Assembly (NCBI GenBank): GCA_027704905.1
Contig: CM051002.1
Location: 4,804,351-4,868,350 of the forward strand
DNA: 64,000 nucleotides
Direction of reading: 5' to 3'
DNA from: Muraenolepis orangiensis
Taxonomy: Eukaryota > Chordata > Actinopteri > Gadiformes > Muraenolepididae
This document shows positions 34,870 to 46,189 of this stretch, piece after piece. A model generated the notes under the pieces. It was not told the DNA's origin and did no database searches. It worked only from the letters and a program-made list of their open reading frames with translations. The position numbers and the translations under genes are program-made. Position 1 is the stretch's first letter; every line of letters starts with the position of its first letter.

Positions 34870-35351
34870 CTCTCTTCGACTCTTTAATTCATCTACCTCG
34901 GGTCGTGAGAGGGACAGTGGAGACTCAGTGACCTGAGGTCAACGCACTGTGTTATTATTATTTTTTGGTCAAGGCACTGTAAATCCTTTCACTGTAATTT
35001 TGAACTGTAAATTCAATTTCACTTTTCACTTTTCTCATGTCACTTTTTCAGCATTCATCTGAGTTATTTATTAGTATTTTATTACTGCCAATTTGCACTA
35101 TACGTATTGTTATATATTGTATATACCTACGTATTACTGTAATTATACTGTAAATTGTGCAATTCATCTGTCAATACATTTAGATTTCATTTAGTTATAT
35201 TTAGTTTATACTAGTTTAGTTTAGTTTAGTTAGTTGTTATTTAGTTTTTAGGTATTAGTATATTTTGTGTGCATTTATTCCCCCTGTTTCAACTGTTGCA
35301 CCGTAATTTCCCTCGGGATTAATAAAGTTATCTTGAATCTTGAATCTTGAA
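34870..35351 (+). mobile_element. LINE 3' end inserted in the minisatellite
   Basis: A 482-bp, 5'-truncated, AT-rich 3' UTR ending CCTCGGGATTAATAAAG and then TCTTGAATCTTGAATCTTGA. It is flanked by TACAGA (34864-34869 and 35352-35357). Removing it restores one uninterrupted minisatellite unit. The same GGGATTAATAAAG end occurs inverted at 56718 and 62617, and a related AATCTGAATC-tailed copy at 42552. Confidence 0.88.
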
Positions 35352-35495
35352 TACAGAGTTTAGTTTGGACTAGTTAAGAGTGGAGCACTACAGAGTATAG
35401 TTTGGACTACTTCAGAGAAGAGCACTACAGAGTTTAGTTTGGACTAATTAAGAGCACTACATAGTTTAGTTTGGACTAAGAGTGGAGCAGCCACT
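35352..35495. repeat. Minisatellite, right part
   Basis: About four more units of the array from 33915, ending in AGTGGAGCAGCCACTAGA. It is the same array displaced by the LINE. Confidence 0.92.
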
Positions 35496-36752
35496 AGATA
35501 TAATGTAAATACAATGTACAGAGGAAACATTTGCCAATATAAATAATAATAAAGTATGCATTTGATTTATATTGCTTTTCATAATCCACACTGTGGAATT
35601 GTCCACACAATGTCACTTCCTTACCTTGCTTTACATTTAAATTGCTGACCACTGCTCCTTATACTTGGATGGGTTAAAGGCAGAGAAACACATTTCTCTG
35701 TGTGTGTACATATACACACACACATACATAAATCCATCCACAGGCTGTTCTATGCAATGGAGAGAGTCTGGGAAGGTCTCATTTCTGAAGATACTTTCCT
35801 TTTTTTTTTATGTTCATATAATGGCAATTTAAAGTGATTTATGAATAACATAAAAATAACTGTTATACACAACTGATGTATCTATGGAAGCCTGTTTCCA
35901 CCACTTGAAAAAAAAGAGGCACATAGTATCTCATAATTATGACTTAACTATCTCATAATTATGATTTAACTATCTAGATAGTTGATGAAGACCTGATGTT
36001 GCCTGTTGACTGAAGTCGCGTGTACTATTGCTTTCTGTCGTTACTATGATACTGACAACATTTAAAAACTTTTACATGACTTTAAGGTTAAATAACGTAC
36101 ACAAAATTGCATAGGTTACTCCACAGGTTGTGCCTTATTATTGAATTTTTTTCCTTTTCTAATGAACTAGTTAGGCTATGTCCATTTAAGTGTATCAAAC
36201 TGCAGGGATTAACATGAGAATGTATCCATGGAAAAGCACAATTACATAATTTCATTAGCCCTACATACAACACAATCTAATTGCATGACTTTTCCAAAAC
36301 TTTCAATGAATATACTCTATACATATTTCCATGACCCTGGGTAGCCTGATTAAAGCACCTCAGCTTCCGCAATCAGTCGTCTGCTCTGTCCACAGCCTCA
36401 GTGCTACATGTCCAGTTCAGTCTGTTGAGCTGAGCACCCAGGGATCTACAGCCCTCCAACTGCCTGCTTGTGTGAGTTTGTGAAATGAACAATAGACCGT
36501 GTAGGCCAATACAGACCATTCAACAAACAGTAATACGCAGTTTGTATAGGTTTGTAAACAGAAGACTGTAGTGGCCAAAATCCTTTCGGAATTGTCTTAT
36601 AAACCCCTATTTGTTTGTTCCTTTTGTTGGCCACATATGAGAGCTTAGGGCTGGGAAGCAGGTCCAATGGTCGTTGGGAGTTCCTGATGTTCACATTTTA
36701 TTGCATAAAATTTAAATAATATCCGAAAACAAAATGAACATTAATGGTACAG

Positions 36753-36912
<160 letters not shown>

Positions 36913-37179
36913 CTGAGGCGGTGGTTGCTGTTGATCCCGGTAGTGCTGCTGCCTGGTTGCTCTCGCCCTGTCACACACCGTACCTCCAACTTAAAACTTA
37001 AGCCCCGCCCTCACCACCTAAGCAAGGCTCACCTCTTGCTGAAATAGAGAAAAGGCATGAATACAACTTGCAAATAGATTGACAATAGAAACAAAAATAA
37101 ACTGAAATGCGGCTCCTATAAGACATTGAACTATATACAGGGTCCGTTCCTCTGGACAAGAGGGGAGAGTTGACTTAAT

Positions 37180-37243
37180 TATCTCGTAATTATGACTTAA
37201 CTATCTCATAATTATGAGATAGTTAAGTCATAATTATGAGATA
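37180..37243. repeat. 32-bp palindrome without spacer inside the right TIR
   Basis: Arms 37180-37211 and 37212-37243 meet directly at ATAATTAT with one mismatch. They are built from TATCTCATAATTATGAC and ACTTAACTATC blocks. The left TIR (35931-35985) has the same blocks but is only partly palindromic. Confidence 0.95.
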
Positions 37244-37450
37244 CTATGTGCCTCTTTATTTTTTTCAAGTGGCGGAAACGGGCTTCCATATGTATCTGTC
37301 TCTAGTGAAGGAGATCAACTCAATGAGACTTTTTGAGGAAAAAGCCTGTTCACTTCACCGTACAGATGTGGTTGGTTGACATCATTATTACATTCTCTTG
37401 CCCATCAGAACAAACATCATTCCATGGTCGTTACCCTGCCCTACCAAGGC

Positions 37451-37660
<210 letters not shown>

Positions 37661-38328
37661 CGGTGTTGTTGCACTGCCCTACTGAGAATATGTTCATAAT
37701 TCATCGAATATAACCGAGTTGATTTACTGCATATGACACTGGATCATAATAACACTGTGTCTGGGGCCGTAAACTAAAAACAAGCTCTGGCTTGCGGGCG
37801 GGGAAGGATGACGGGGATGCTGTCGTAAGTACAGGCAACAATATCATCATGAACATCAGCAGCAGCATGCAGGTGCATACAAGGTGGTGGTGGTGGTGCT
37901 GGGGCAGCTGGTGCATCCATCAGCTTTCCATCAACATGCAAATCTACCTGACATTCGACAAGCTCGAGGGACGCTTACTGCATTCATACGGCATGTCTAA
38001 AAACAAACAATTGCACAGCTCCTCGATATATTTTGCTTTTGTTTTATATGCTAGATGGCCAAAGCCTAGTTCTTCTGGCCACTGATTAAAAGCTGTCCAC
38101 ACACATTGTGAGCGTCCAGCAAAGGGCTAGACGCTAGGCTGGGTGTTGTGAATGTACTGTAACTGGCCAAAAGGATGGGAGTTCAGTGCTTTCCAAGACC
38201 TGAAAAATGTATTTCGATTTTTTGTGCTGACTAATCGTATACTTTTGTATTGCACAGTGGCTGGAGTGGGTGGGAATGCTATCCAGTTTTTTGTCTGCTT
38301 TGTCTGTGTTTCCGTCTTCCTAGGTGTG

Positions 38329-38604
<276 letters not shown>

Positions 38605-38725
38605 ACACTGTGGGTGCTGGCACTACCCATCCTTTATGATGCGTGAGAACAGAGTGGGATTGTATTGGAGGGGGAGTGGAGGGAGGTAAGGCGGATTCAA
38701 ACAAATGTGAATCACAGTGTGATTA

Positions 38726-39951
38726 CAGTTTTTTTCAATTGCTAACACTCATTGTTCACTACAGAAGTCACTTTTTCAAAACTCTTCACACACTCTGCAT
38801 ACCAACACGCATCTTGGCCAAACAGTTAATCTCACTTCCAAAACTCACTCAAACCACCAAAACACTTCATACGTCTCAAAATAGGTTTGTTCGTCCATAA
38901 CATCGTCCGCAACAGTTCTCACTCAGAAAGCATACATTGTCATTCATATCACACTGACCTACAAAACACTAACAACAGGGAGCATTACATCAATTATGAA
39001 CTTTTATCTTTGAAGTTTGAATGATGTTTTTAACATTGTCTGCCAGCACTCGGTCCCGAATTTGTCACCCAAGTTTAATAGCATTGTTAGCAATGACCAT
39101 ATCAATGATGTCTCCTGGGCATCTGAAAAAATTTGGCCTCTCCCTCCTGTAGGAGGCAACCTTTGAATCCTACATATAGTAATACACAGTAAAACACAAA
39201 ACAATCAATATAATTGAAAAATGTAGGAGATGTAAAATATATAACATAGTGTACTGTACTGTGAAATGTAGTTCAATAGTTGAGGGATGCATGTCTCACC
39301 TGTTGTTTTCCCGGAAAATTCTCAATATGGACGCAACTGTTGAACACGGCAGGTTTGGCTGCACCCTTACGTAAACCGGGCTCTCTCAAAGATAGTCCAT
39401 GATTTACCACGTGATCAATAATTGTGGCCCTTATGTCGTCAGAGACCACAGCTCTTGGTCTTTCTCTTATTCTCCCTCTCCCTCTCCCTCTGCCTCTCTT
39501 CTGTCTCCACCAACCTGATGAACCCTAATGAAGCCAAACACAGATCACCTGGTAGGCCCTCAGCTGTAAACTGCACTCAGCTGTGTTTGGAATTATTTCA
39601 TTTATTGTCAATATTTTATATTATTTTCCATAGATTTCAATGTGGCTGCAGCAGAAATTGCCTTTTTTCCATCATTCTGTTTTGATTGTGTTTTTAACTG
39701 TTTTGAACAAAGTGTGTTAGCATTTGAAAAATGTGCTGCAAAAGTGTAGTGTTTTGGAGGCTGTAGACTCTGACTGAGAAAGGAGTTCATGAATGTTGGT
39801 AACTGTAGTCATTGAATGCATTTTGTGCGAAAGCAATGAAAAATGAACCACAGTTTCGACCGCATAGACTTCTGCTTCGCTGACTGTGTGAAGAGTTTTG
39901 AAAAAGTGACTTCTGTATTGAACAATGCGTGTTAGCATTTGAAAAAAACAG
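38726..39951 (-). mobile_element. Tc1/mariner-like (IS630-type) element remnant
   Basis: Inverted termini of about 65-70 bases (CAGTTTTTTTCAATTGC at the left, mirrored by GCATTTGAAAAAAACAG at the right) are flanked by TA (38724-38725 and 39952-39953). Both arms share CAGAAGTCACTTTTTC and AAAACTCTTCACACA. On the minus strand, decayed pieces of a transposase remain: RGRGRGRGRIRERPRAVVSD with IRATIIDHVVNHGLSLREPG (helix-turn-helix part, 39300-39490), and GRPNFFRCPGDIIDMVIANN (about 39015-39145). The DDE core is missing. The family is a Tc1/mariner relative known in fish, from motif memory. Confidence 0.85.
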
Positions 39952-40180
39952 TAATGGAAAGCACAACAACAACATCAGAACTTCATTCTACTTTAAAGGT
40001 GTGATCACTTCCGTGCCCAGATTGGCCACACCAAGATTGTCCACACCAACAATGTCCATACCAAGAATTTCCAAACCAAGAATGCAAAGATTGTCCACAC
40101 AAGCACAATACAATCAATTGTATCATATATTTGGGCCAGATTTAGATTTGGAGGCCTGACAATGAACAATCATTGTTGTT

Positions 40181-40185
<5 letters not shown>

Positions 40186-40270
<85 letters not shown>
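40186..40270. repeat. (GA)n microsatellite
   Basis: A pure GA array of about 85 bases. Confidence 0.97.
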
Positions 40271-40272
<2 letters not shown>

Positions 40273-40585
40273 CATCATTCTCGAGAAAAAGCAAACACTG
40301 GCACGCAGGAAAAGAACAATACCAGTAAAACAAGCAAGAGTTATGCTATTTCATGCTGATTGTTCTGTAGCATTACAAACACATTAACACACACACACAT
40401 ACACAATACAAAGGGAGGGTGAATATTATCATGCTATCCAATTAATCTTGTTACAGATAAATGAAGTACTGAATATACTTTTTTCACTACAAACAACTTC
40501 CTTATATTAATATATCTAAAGTGATGTATCGTAACAATTGATGACTTGCAAGTGATGTAAAATGTAATTTAAATACGACTGGAGA

Positions 40586-40594
40586 ACCGGAAGT
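40586..40594 (+). promoter_or_regulatory. ETS-like site upstream of a THAP gene
   Basis: ACCGGAAGT, a consensus ETS/GABP site, lies about 80 bases upstream of the THAP ATG at 40675. This is a typical position for a TATA-less promoter. The role is inferred. Confidence 0.45.
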
Positions 40595-40674
40595 TGGCTA
40601 TCAGCTTCAGATTCTCTAATAGTCAGACGTTTAAAACTCTTTGTTTCATTCTTATTTTGAGTGCGCTATAAGTC

Positions 40675-41193
40675 ATGCTATTCATTTGTGGAGTGTACAA
40701 TTGTGGCCACAATAACACTCGTGAAAGTGGCCAATTCAAGTATTCAAGAATTCCATCTATAGTCAAAAATCAAGGGAAACTCTGGCACTCTGGCAAGCAT
40801 GGCTAAATAACATTGGCAGATCAAAACACCATCTAACAGAGGAGAAAATCAAGTCTTCCCGTGTGTGTAGCAATCATTTAATCTCAGGTAATCTATATTT
40901 TTAGTTCTTACAAATTATTAAACTAATATTCTTCGTGCTAGAGTTAACTCATTGTGATTTATCATTTAGGAGCGCAGGCAAGGTTGTATGACAGAAACAA
41001 GCCTGACTGGGCGCCTACACTAAACATGGGGCACGTTTCAGCAAGAGTTCACATCATTGCTTCAGCTGCTAGAAGAAATGAACGGGTGGTTAATAAGTCA
41101 AGGAAAATAACGTTTACTGAAGCAGTGGACAGAGCACACATGGAGGGAGGTCAAGCTGAAGCTGAAGAGGAAAAGCCATCGTGTCCATGTTAG
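40675..41193 (+). pseudogene. THAP-domain gene, two exons, frameshifted
   Basis: Exon 1 (40675-40887) reads MLFICGVYNCGHNNTRESG, then FKYSRIPSIVKNQGK. An 8-bp tandem duplication ACTCTGGC (40779-40794) then shifts the frame. Past it, the other frame gives LNNIGRSKHHLTEEK and KSSRVCSNHLISG. C-x4-C and C-x2-H of the THAP finger are present. An 82-bp intron (GT at 40888, AG at 40969) joins to exon 2: GAQARLYDRNKPDWAPTLNM, then a basic and acidic tail ending SCPC and TAG at 41193. The L-Y-D-x-N-x-P-D-W-x-P-T-L block is typical of fish THAP proteins linked to transposons. A third exon (41314-41390, ending CSTR) is possible if GT at 41189 is a donor. No transposase core follows. Confidence 0.82.
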
Positions 41194-41390
41194 TAGATTT
41201 CATATTAATACAAGCAAACAAAACAAATGTTACAGTGTTTTTGATCACTTCTTTAACATATTCTCATTTTATTTCTTATTATTTTAATTTGAACTTCCTT
41301 TTTATTAAAACAGTCGATTGTGAGAACAACACAACTTTGACAGGCCTTATTTGTTGCTTGGTTGCCCATGAGGTCTGTAGCACCAGATAA

Positions 41391-42551
41391 TTCGCTATAT
41401 CAGGATACTCAACAGCCAGTAAATAACTAAAACCCTCAGAGAATTCAGACTTTTTTTAACTGTATTTGTTGAAACCACTTATATCAACCTTTTTCTTGTA
41501 TCTGACCTTTTCTGGCCTTACGGCCTGTGCTTACGACAGCAGTGCATTTGTGCTTACGACGTGGTTGCAAGTCATAAATACAAACTCCATCCACTGATTT
41601 GAACCGCTTGGTTATTGAAAAGGTGTGTGTTTGAAGTGAGAGAGGACCATCTTCCCCATGGATGGGCTTTATTCTTCACCCTTGTGGAGTGTGTGTGGTT
41701 GGTGGCTGGTTGAAGCAGCCTCACTGCTGCACACCTGTAAGTCCTTAATAATCAATAAAGGACCCACGGGTTAAACCAGCCAACACCACCAGCACATGAA
41801 CACACTCAGGAGCAGCACTACGTGTGTGCACCTGCTTGGCTTGCTGAAAACCATGCCTCCAACCAAGCGATAAACCGGTCTACTCATCATCCACCTGTGA
41901 CTTTGTCGTCTGGTGGAGCCCAGAGAAGCCACAGTGGCAGGTAGCGGCGTAGTCTGCTACAACTCTTTTTTGTTTTGTTTTAAATGGAGCCCAATTTTAC
42001 CAGCAGGTGTGATGTTGATTCGCCATTACAAGTCGTATCAAAATCGACATCCCACATGGAAGTGTTCACCCAGATGTATGTCAATGCCGACGTCTCACCC
42101 ATACATTGCCGTATGGGTGAGACTGCTCGGCATCATTCCACAAAAAAACATTTTTCCTCCGCCTCCCTTTCTATTGCTCGTTCACTATATGTTGCAGGAG
42201 AAGAGCAGTAGTTAGGGGTCGAGTGGGAGTGAAAGGAGCTGTGTGGAATTGGGTTGAGCTGCTTCAGTGTCACTAAAGGCAGACCCTTCGGCTTGCTTTA
42301 TGGGTCTCACACACTTCAACACACATACACACACACAAACACACACACACAAACACTATTAAGATTTGGGGAGTTCCAATCCCTTTTAAGACTGCATGAA
42401 CTTGGAGGTGGGTGAAGACACTCCGTGAGAACACGGTCAGCAATGCATGGTAAAGAATGGAGCTTTAGCACACTCTGCTGTAAAAACAAGGCAATGCTTT
42501 TCTTCTTCTAGATATGCTCAGATATGCTACAAAATGAATGTCTTTGAACAA
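41391..42551. other. Unrecognised stretch with a hairpin
   Basis: No gene was recognised. AATCAATAAAGGACCC near 41749 looks like a poly(A) signal but lacks supporting context. At 42086-42125 a hairpin pairs GTCTCACCCATAC with GTATGGGTGAGAC around ATTGCC. Outer ATGCCG / CGGCAT arms extend it. Confidence 0.4.
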
Positions 42552-42830
42552 AAAGTCATGATTCAGATTCAGATTCAGATTCAGTTGACATAGGGGGAAT
42601 AAATGCACACACAAAAATACTAATACCTAAGCTAAAAAACAAAACAACAACTAACTAAATAAAACTATTATAAACAAAAATATAGTTAAAATAATTCTAA
42701 ATGAAATCTAAATGTATTGATAAATGAAGATACATTTACAGTATTGAGTAAAGTGGAGACAAAAAAAGACAAATAAAATGAATAACAAAGTGAAAAAGTA
42801 GTGAGAAAAGTAAAAGTGTCGGGCATACTC
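42552..42830 (-). mobile_element. LINE 3' end with AATCTGAATC tail
   Basis: On the minus strand an AT-rich UTR ends with three ATCTGAATC-type repeats (42559-42584). It resembles the insertion at 34870 in its middle part (TCTAAATGTATTGA read on the plus strand). The right boundary is uncertain. Confidence 0.65.
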
Positions 42831-43014
42831 AGATGCCAAATGTCGACTATGGCCTCTTCTTCTGTTCCAGTCATGTCTGAGGTCTTATTCACTTCCTTAT
42901 GTATTTTTTATCTTGATGCATTTTCTCAGATTTTTCTGCATCTTGATGAGGAATAACACAAGTTCTAGTTTTGCAAAAAGTAGTATGAAGTACTACAACT
43001 TCTTAAAATCTAAA

Positions 43015-43460
43015 ATTGTAATTGCCATATGCAACACGTAAAATGGAATGCTTACTCCCCATTCACTCCCACAGTATGAATGTTCTACAATTTAAAACTA
43101 TATACTATACTCTGTACTATTCAACACTATACTCTTATACAATTCTGTACACAATAAATAGAACAATACAAATAACAATAAAGAGACGATGTATGATATA
43201 TGCATGTGTTGAATTCTGCAAAAAGCATTTTAAAGTGCCAGTAGTGCAACAGCATCATGAATGCAGTGCAGTACAGTGCAGCACAGTGCTGTTACTAAAA
43301 TTAGTCCAGAAAGTCCAGCAAAAGTATGATAGTGTAATGATATGATAGTGGCAGCACTCCTAGCAGTTCAGTTTGCGCCCTGCCTGTCGATAAAAACTGT
43401 CCTTGAACCGTTGAGTCCTTACGGTATGGATGCTGGGGAACCGGCGACCGGACTGCATGG
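43015..43460 (-). mobile_element. LINE 3' end (GGGGAGTAAGCATTCC family)
   Basis: The reverse of the family tail: GGAATGCTTACTCCCC, CCAGTAGTGCAACAGCATCA and GCAGCACTCCTAGCAGTTC. The right end reaches the C-terminal RT codons (minus strand GRRFPSIHTVRTQRFKDSFY, with the stop after the LN). It is truncated there. Confidence 0.87.
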
Positions 43461-43855
43461 TGGAGACCACTTGGCAGTGTTATTTCATATAAATGGGTGA
43501 AGTTGAGTTGAGCCAGTGAAATGTAAGACACAGCCAGAGTTGATCCAGTTCTTCCTTGAATTTGAGCAAGGCACTCACATGCCCTTTCCTCCTTTATTTT
43601 TTCTTCGGCGTGAATCAAGGCTGCTTCCTCGGCGATGGCACCTCGGCCTGAGCATAGTCGTTAGTCTCCCTGTCTGATGTGGTTAAAACCAGAACAATTA
43701 CATATTTGACCTTTATTGATATTGAAAATATATGATCTCAAATGAATTTCCAATTTTGGAAGTATCCCTTGATACCATTCAACTTGTTCAGAGAATTAAA
43801 CAGAAGATAAATGATGGACTTACTAAATATGATATAACATGATATTAATAATAAT

Positions 43856-43856
<1 letters not shown>

Positions 43857-43940
<84 letters not shown>

Positions 43941-43948
43941 TGTATGTG
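43857..43948. repeat. (GT)n microsatellite with GTGGTG break
   Basis: About 92 bases of GT. The single extra G near 43934 is the complement of the CACCACA break in three other arrays. Confidence 0.97.
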
Positions 43949-44261
43949 TAACTTACAGGTGGGCATTGCAGGCCGTTCCAGGCTGTGCCAGTGTTTCTGT
44001 GAAATTAGTTTTTGCAGAATGTGCTCTCGGAGGACCCCCTTCTGACTGCACTGGAGCTGGACATGGTGCTCCTGGACAACAGACCACATCTCATGCAGAT
44101 CAGCCAAAACCTAGCAAAACATGGTTTTGACATGTTTGATATTGTATTTGCATATTGTATAAGACGGTGGGATTTGTCTGTAACAGTATAATTAATCATG
44201 AACAGAAAGAGCTGCAGTTGCACATGATCTTCAACAGCCGGGAGCGGGGTCCTCTCCCCAA

Positions 44262-44327
44262 GAAAAAAACCGAGATTTGAATCGCAGGATTGAGAGTCCT
44301 GAGTGCTAACCATTACACCATAGAAAG
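44262..44327 (-). pseudogene. tRNA-Gln pseudogene
   Basis: A decayed copy of the tRNA at 44462-44533. The D arm (GTGTAATGGTTAGCAC) is kept. The anticodon loop reads CTCTCAA instead of CTCTGAA, about six bases of the T arm are lost, and the acceptor strand is replaced by a T/C-run. It cannot fold as a tRNA. It lies in the left unit of the tandem duplication. Confidence 0.85.
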
Positions 44328-44461
44328 ACACAAGGTCATAGGTTAACTTTGAGTCACTCACTGTGTATTTGTGGATTGGTTGGAGTGTTTTTAATGTTCA
44401 ACTTCTACAGTCGGGAGAGGGGTTCGGGTTTTGAGCGGGGTTCTTCTCTCCAAGAAAATAC

Positions 44462-44533
44462 AGGTCCTACCGAGATTTGAACTCGGATCGCAGGATTCAG
44501 AGTCCTGAGTGCTAACCATTACACCATAGAACC
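44462..44533 (-). tRNA. tRNA-Gln-CTG: tRNA-Gln (anticodon CTG)
   Basis: On the minus strand the 72-base sequence starts GGTTCTATGGTGTAATGG and ends CTCGGTAGGACCT. The acceptor stem GGTTCTA/TAGGACC pairs fully, with one G-U. The anticodon stem CAGGA/TCCTG holds the loop CTCTGAA with anticodon CTG, which reads CAG glutamine codons. The box A region (TGGTGTAATGG) and box B (GAGTTCAAATCTC) of the internal RNA polymerase III promoter are intact. A TTTT terminator follows at 44453-44456 on the minus strand. It differs from the usual vertebrate gene at a few stem positions, so it could be a weakly used or recently inactive copy. No intron is seen. Position 1 of the transcript is not known. Confidence 0.9.
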
Positions 44534-44615
44534 ACATGAGGTCACAGGTTAACTTTGTGTCACTCACTGTGTATATGTGGATTGGTTGGAGTGTTAGTAA
44601 AATTTCAACAGTCGT

Positions 44616-45239
44616 TAGACTAGCCTTAGAAATAGAGAGACAGACAGATATATATCTTTATTGTTGCTATCAATAGAGATAGGCCAGTTTTCCAGGGATC
44701 TCACCTCCGTTAAAGCATATTGTTGATGTTTCCATTCAATTTTTAAGCAAGAAAGTCTTCAGGATCTCGCTGTTGCTCCGGCCCCCCACTCTCACGATAC
44801 CACTTTTTAGAAATGTATGGATACCTTTAAATATCACAAAGAAAAAGCAAAGCAAGTGAGCAAAACTTAAAGCAATATAAAGCCATTTGTAGAGTGAAAT
44901 GTGAGAAGAATATGGTTGTACTTTCTCACTACCCCCACAAGGTTTTCTCCATTCCTATACAATCACCTATAGTTGATATGGCAGGATGAGGATGAGGATG
45001 AGGTGTCGAAATTCTGGTAAAGCCAAGTTTACCAGAATTAGTTCATTTGGAATATTGGTTCAAATGAATTACGCAACATTGAATAGCAACATATAAATCA
45101 TCCTTATAGGATGAGTGATAAGAAGAAACTGTTCTTCTTCTTATGAGATGTGTTCAGATAGCTTGTTGTAGACCAATCATGTGCAGAGAAAGTTGGAACA
45201 ATCAATGATCAAAGGCACACCCGAACCTCCCTCCCCCCT
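44616..45239. other. No gene seen
   Basis: Unrecognised, apart from a short GATGAG repeat at 44984-45004. Frames lack motifs. Confidence 0.4.
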
Positions 45240-46120
45240 CTCTAGAGACAACCATTGTGCCATTACCCAAAAAGACCAAGGTAACAAATCTCAATGATTA
45301 TCGTGGCTTTAACACCCATAGCCATGACGTGCCTGGAGAAACATGTAATGTCGCATATAAACTTTTTAATCACTGAGTCCCTAGACACTGTCATGCTGAA
45401 GAAGGTACACCAGCACCTTGATGCCCTGTGGTGCCTCAGGAAAAGCTGAATAGGCCAGAGGTGGCTAGTGAACTTGTACCGAGGCACGTAGAGAGGGTCC
45501 TGACGAGTGGCATCACTGTGTGGTCGAGCAACACACCTGCACAGGACAAGAAAGACATCCAGAGGGTCCTGAGGACGGCAGAGAAAATCATCGGGTGTGC
45601 ACTTGTGCACAATGTTTTGAGGAAATATGTAGGACCAGATGTCGGAAGAAGGCCATGTCCACCATAAATGACTGCAACCACCCTGGGCTCCATCTCTTCT
45701 CCCCCTACCATCTGGTCGTCGGTTGCGCAGCATCCGTACAAGGACTACCAGGTTTAAGGATATTATCCTTATTATGTTTTTATCCACACAGTAGGCAGTG
45801 TGCCTACTGAACTGCTAGGAGTGCTGCCACTATCATAACATTGACATTAACATAACACTATCATACTTTGCTTGACTTTCTAGACTCATTACAGTTACTG
45901 CACTGTACTGCACTGTATTCATGATGCTCTTGCACTACTGGCAATTAATATGCTTTTAAATATTTTTGAAAAATTCAAAAAATGTAAATATCATACGTCA
46001 CTATATTGTTATTTTTAGCTTCATTTTTATTGTATATAGTATTTTTTTTTGTTATAGTACTGTTTTTTTTTATAAAATTGGACTTAATGGCAAATGGCCA
46101 ATAAAATATATTGTACCTTG
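45240..46120 (+). mobile_element. LINE copy with internal deletion (GGGGAGTAAGCATTCC family)
   Basis: It starts at ETTIVPLPKKTKVTNLNDY (RT fingers), jumps within about 140 bases to the C-terminal part ERVLTSGITVWSSNTPAQDK and VLRTAEKIIGCALVHNV, and closes with NDCNHPGLHLFSPYHLV. The UTR follows, with CATGATGCTCTTGCACTACT. The palm with the catalytic site is deleted. Several shifts are present. Confidence 0.87.
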
Positions 46121-46189
46121 TATATCTCTCACTTTCTCTCTGATTACTTTGCTTATATAAATGCAGCAGGAATGTTTGACAGACAGCTT

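Larger units (their letters stand above)
44226..44615. repeat. Tandem duplication of a unit of about 206 bp carrying tRNA-Gln
   Basis: The flanks on both sides of the two tRNA-like sequences match: GTTAACTTTGTGTCACTCAC against GTTAACTTTGAGTCACTCAC, then GTGGATTGGTTGGAGTGTT in both, and CAGTCGGGAGAGGGG against CAGCCGGGAGCGGGG. The tRNA 5' ends are 206 bases apart. Divergence and small indels show it is not recent. Confidence 0.88.

Noticed and set aside
33915..35495. CRISPR-like spacing of 32-37-bp repeats
   Set aside because: Units abut directly with no unique spacers, and the setting is a vertebrate-like genome. It is a minisatellite.
41627..41935. A possible LTR around AATCAATAAAGGACCC
   Set aside because: TG...CA borders with a 5-bp duplication could not be found.
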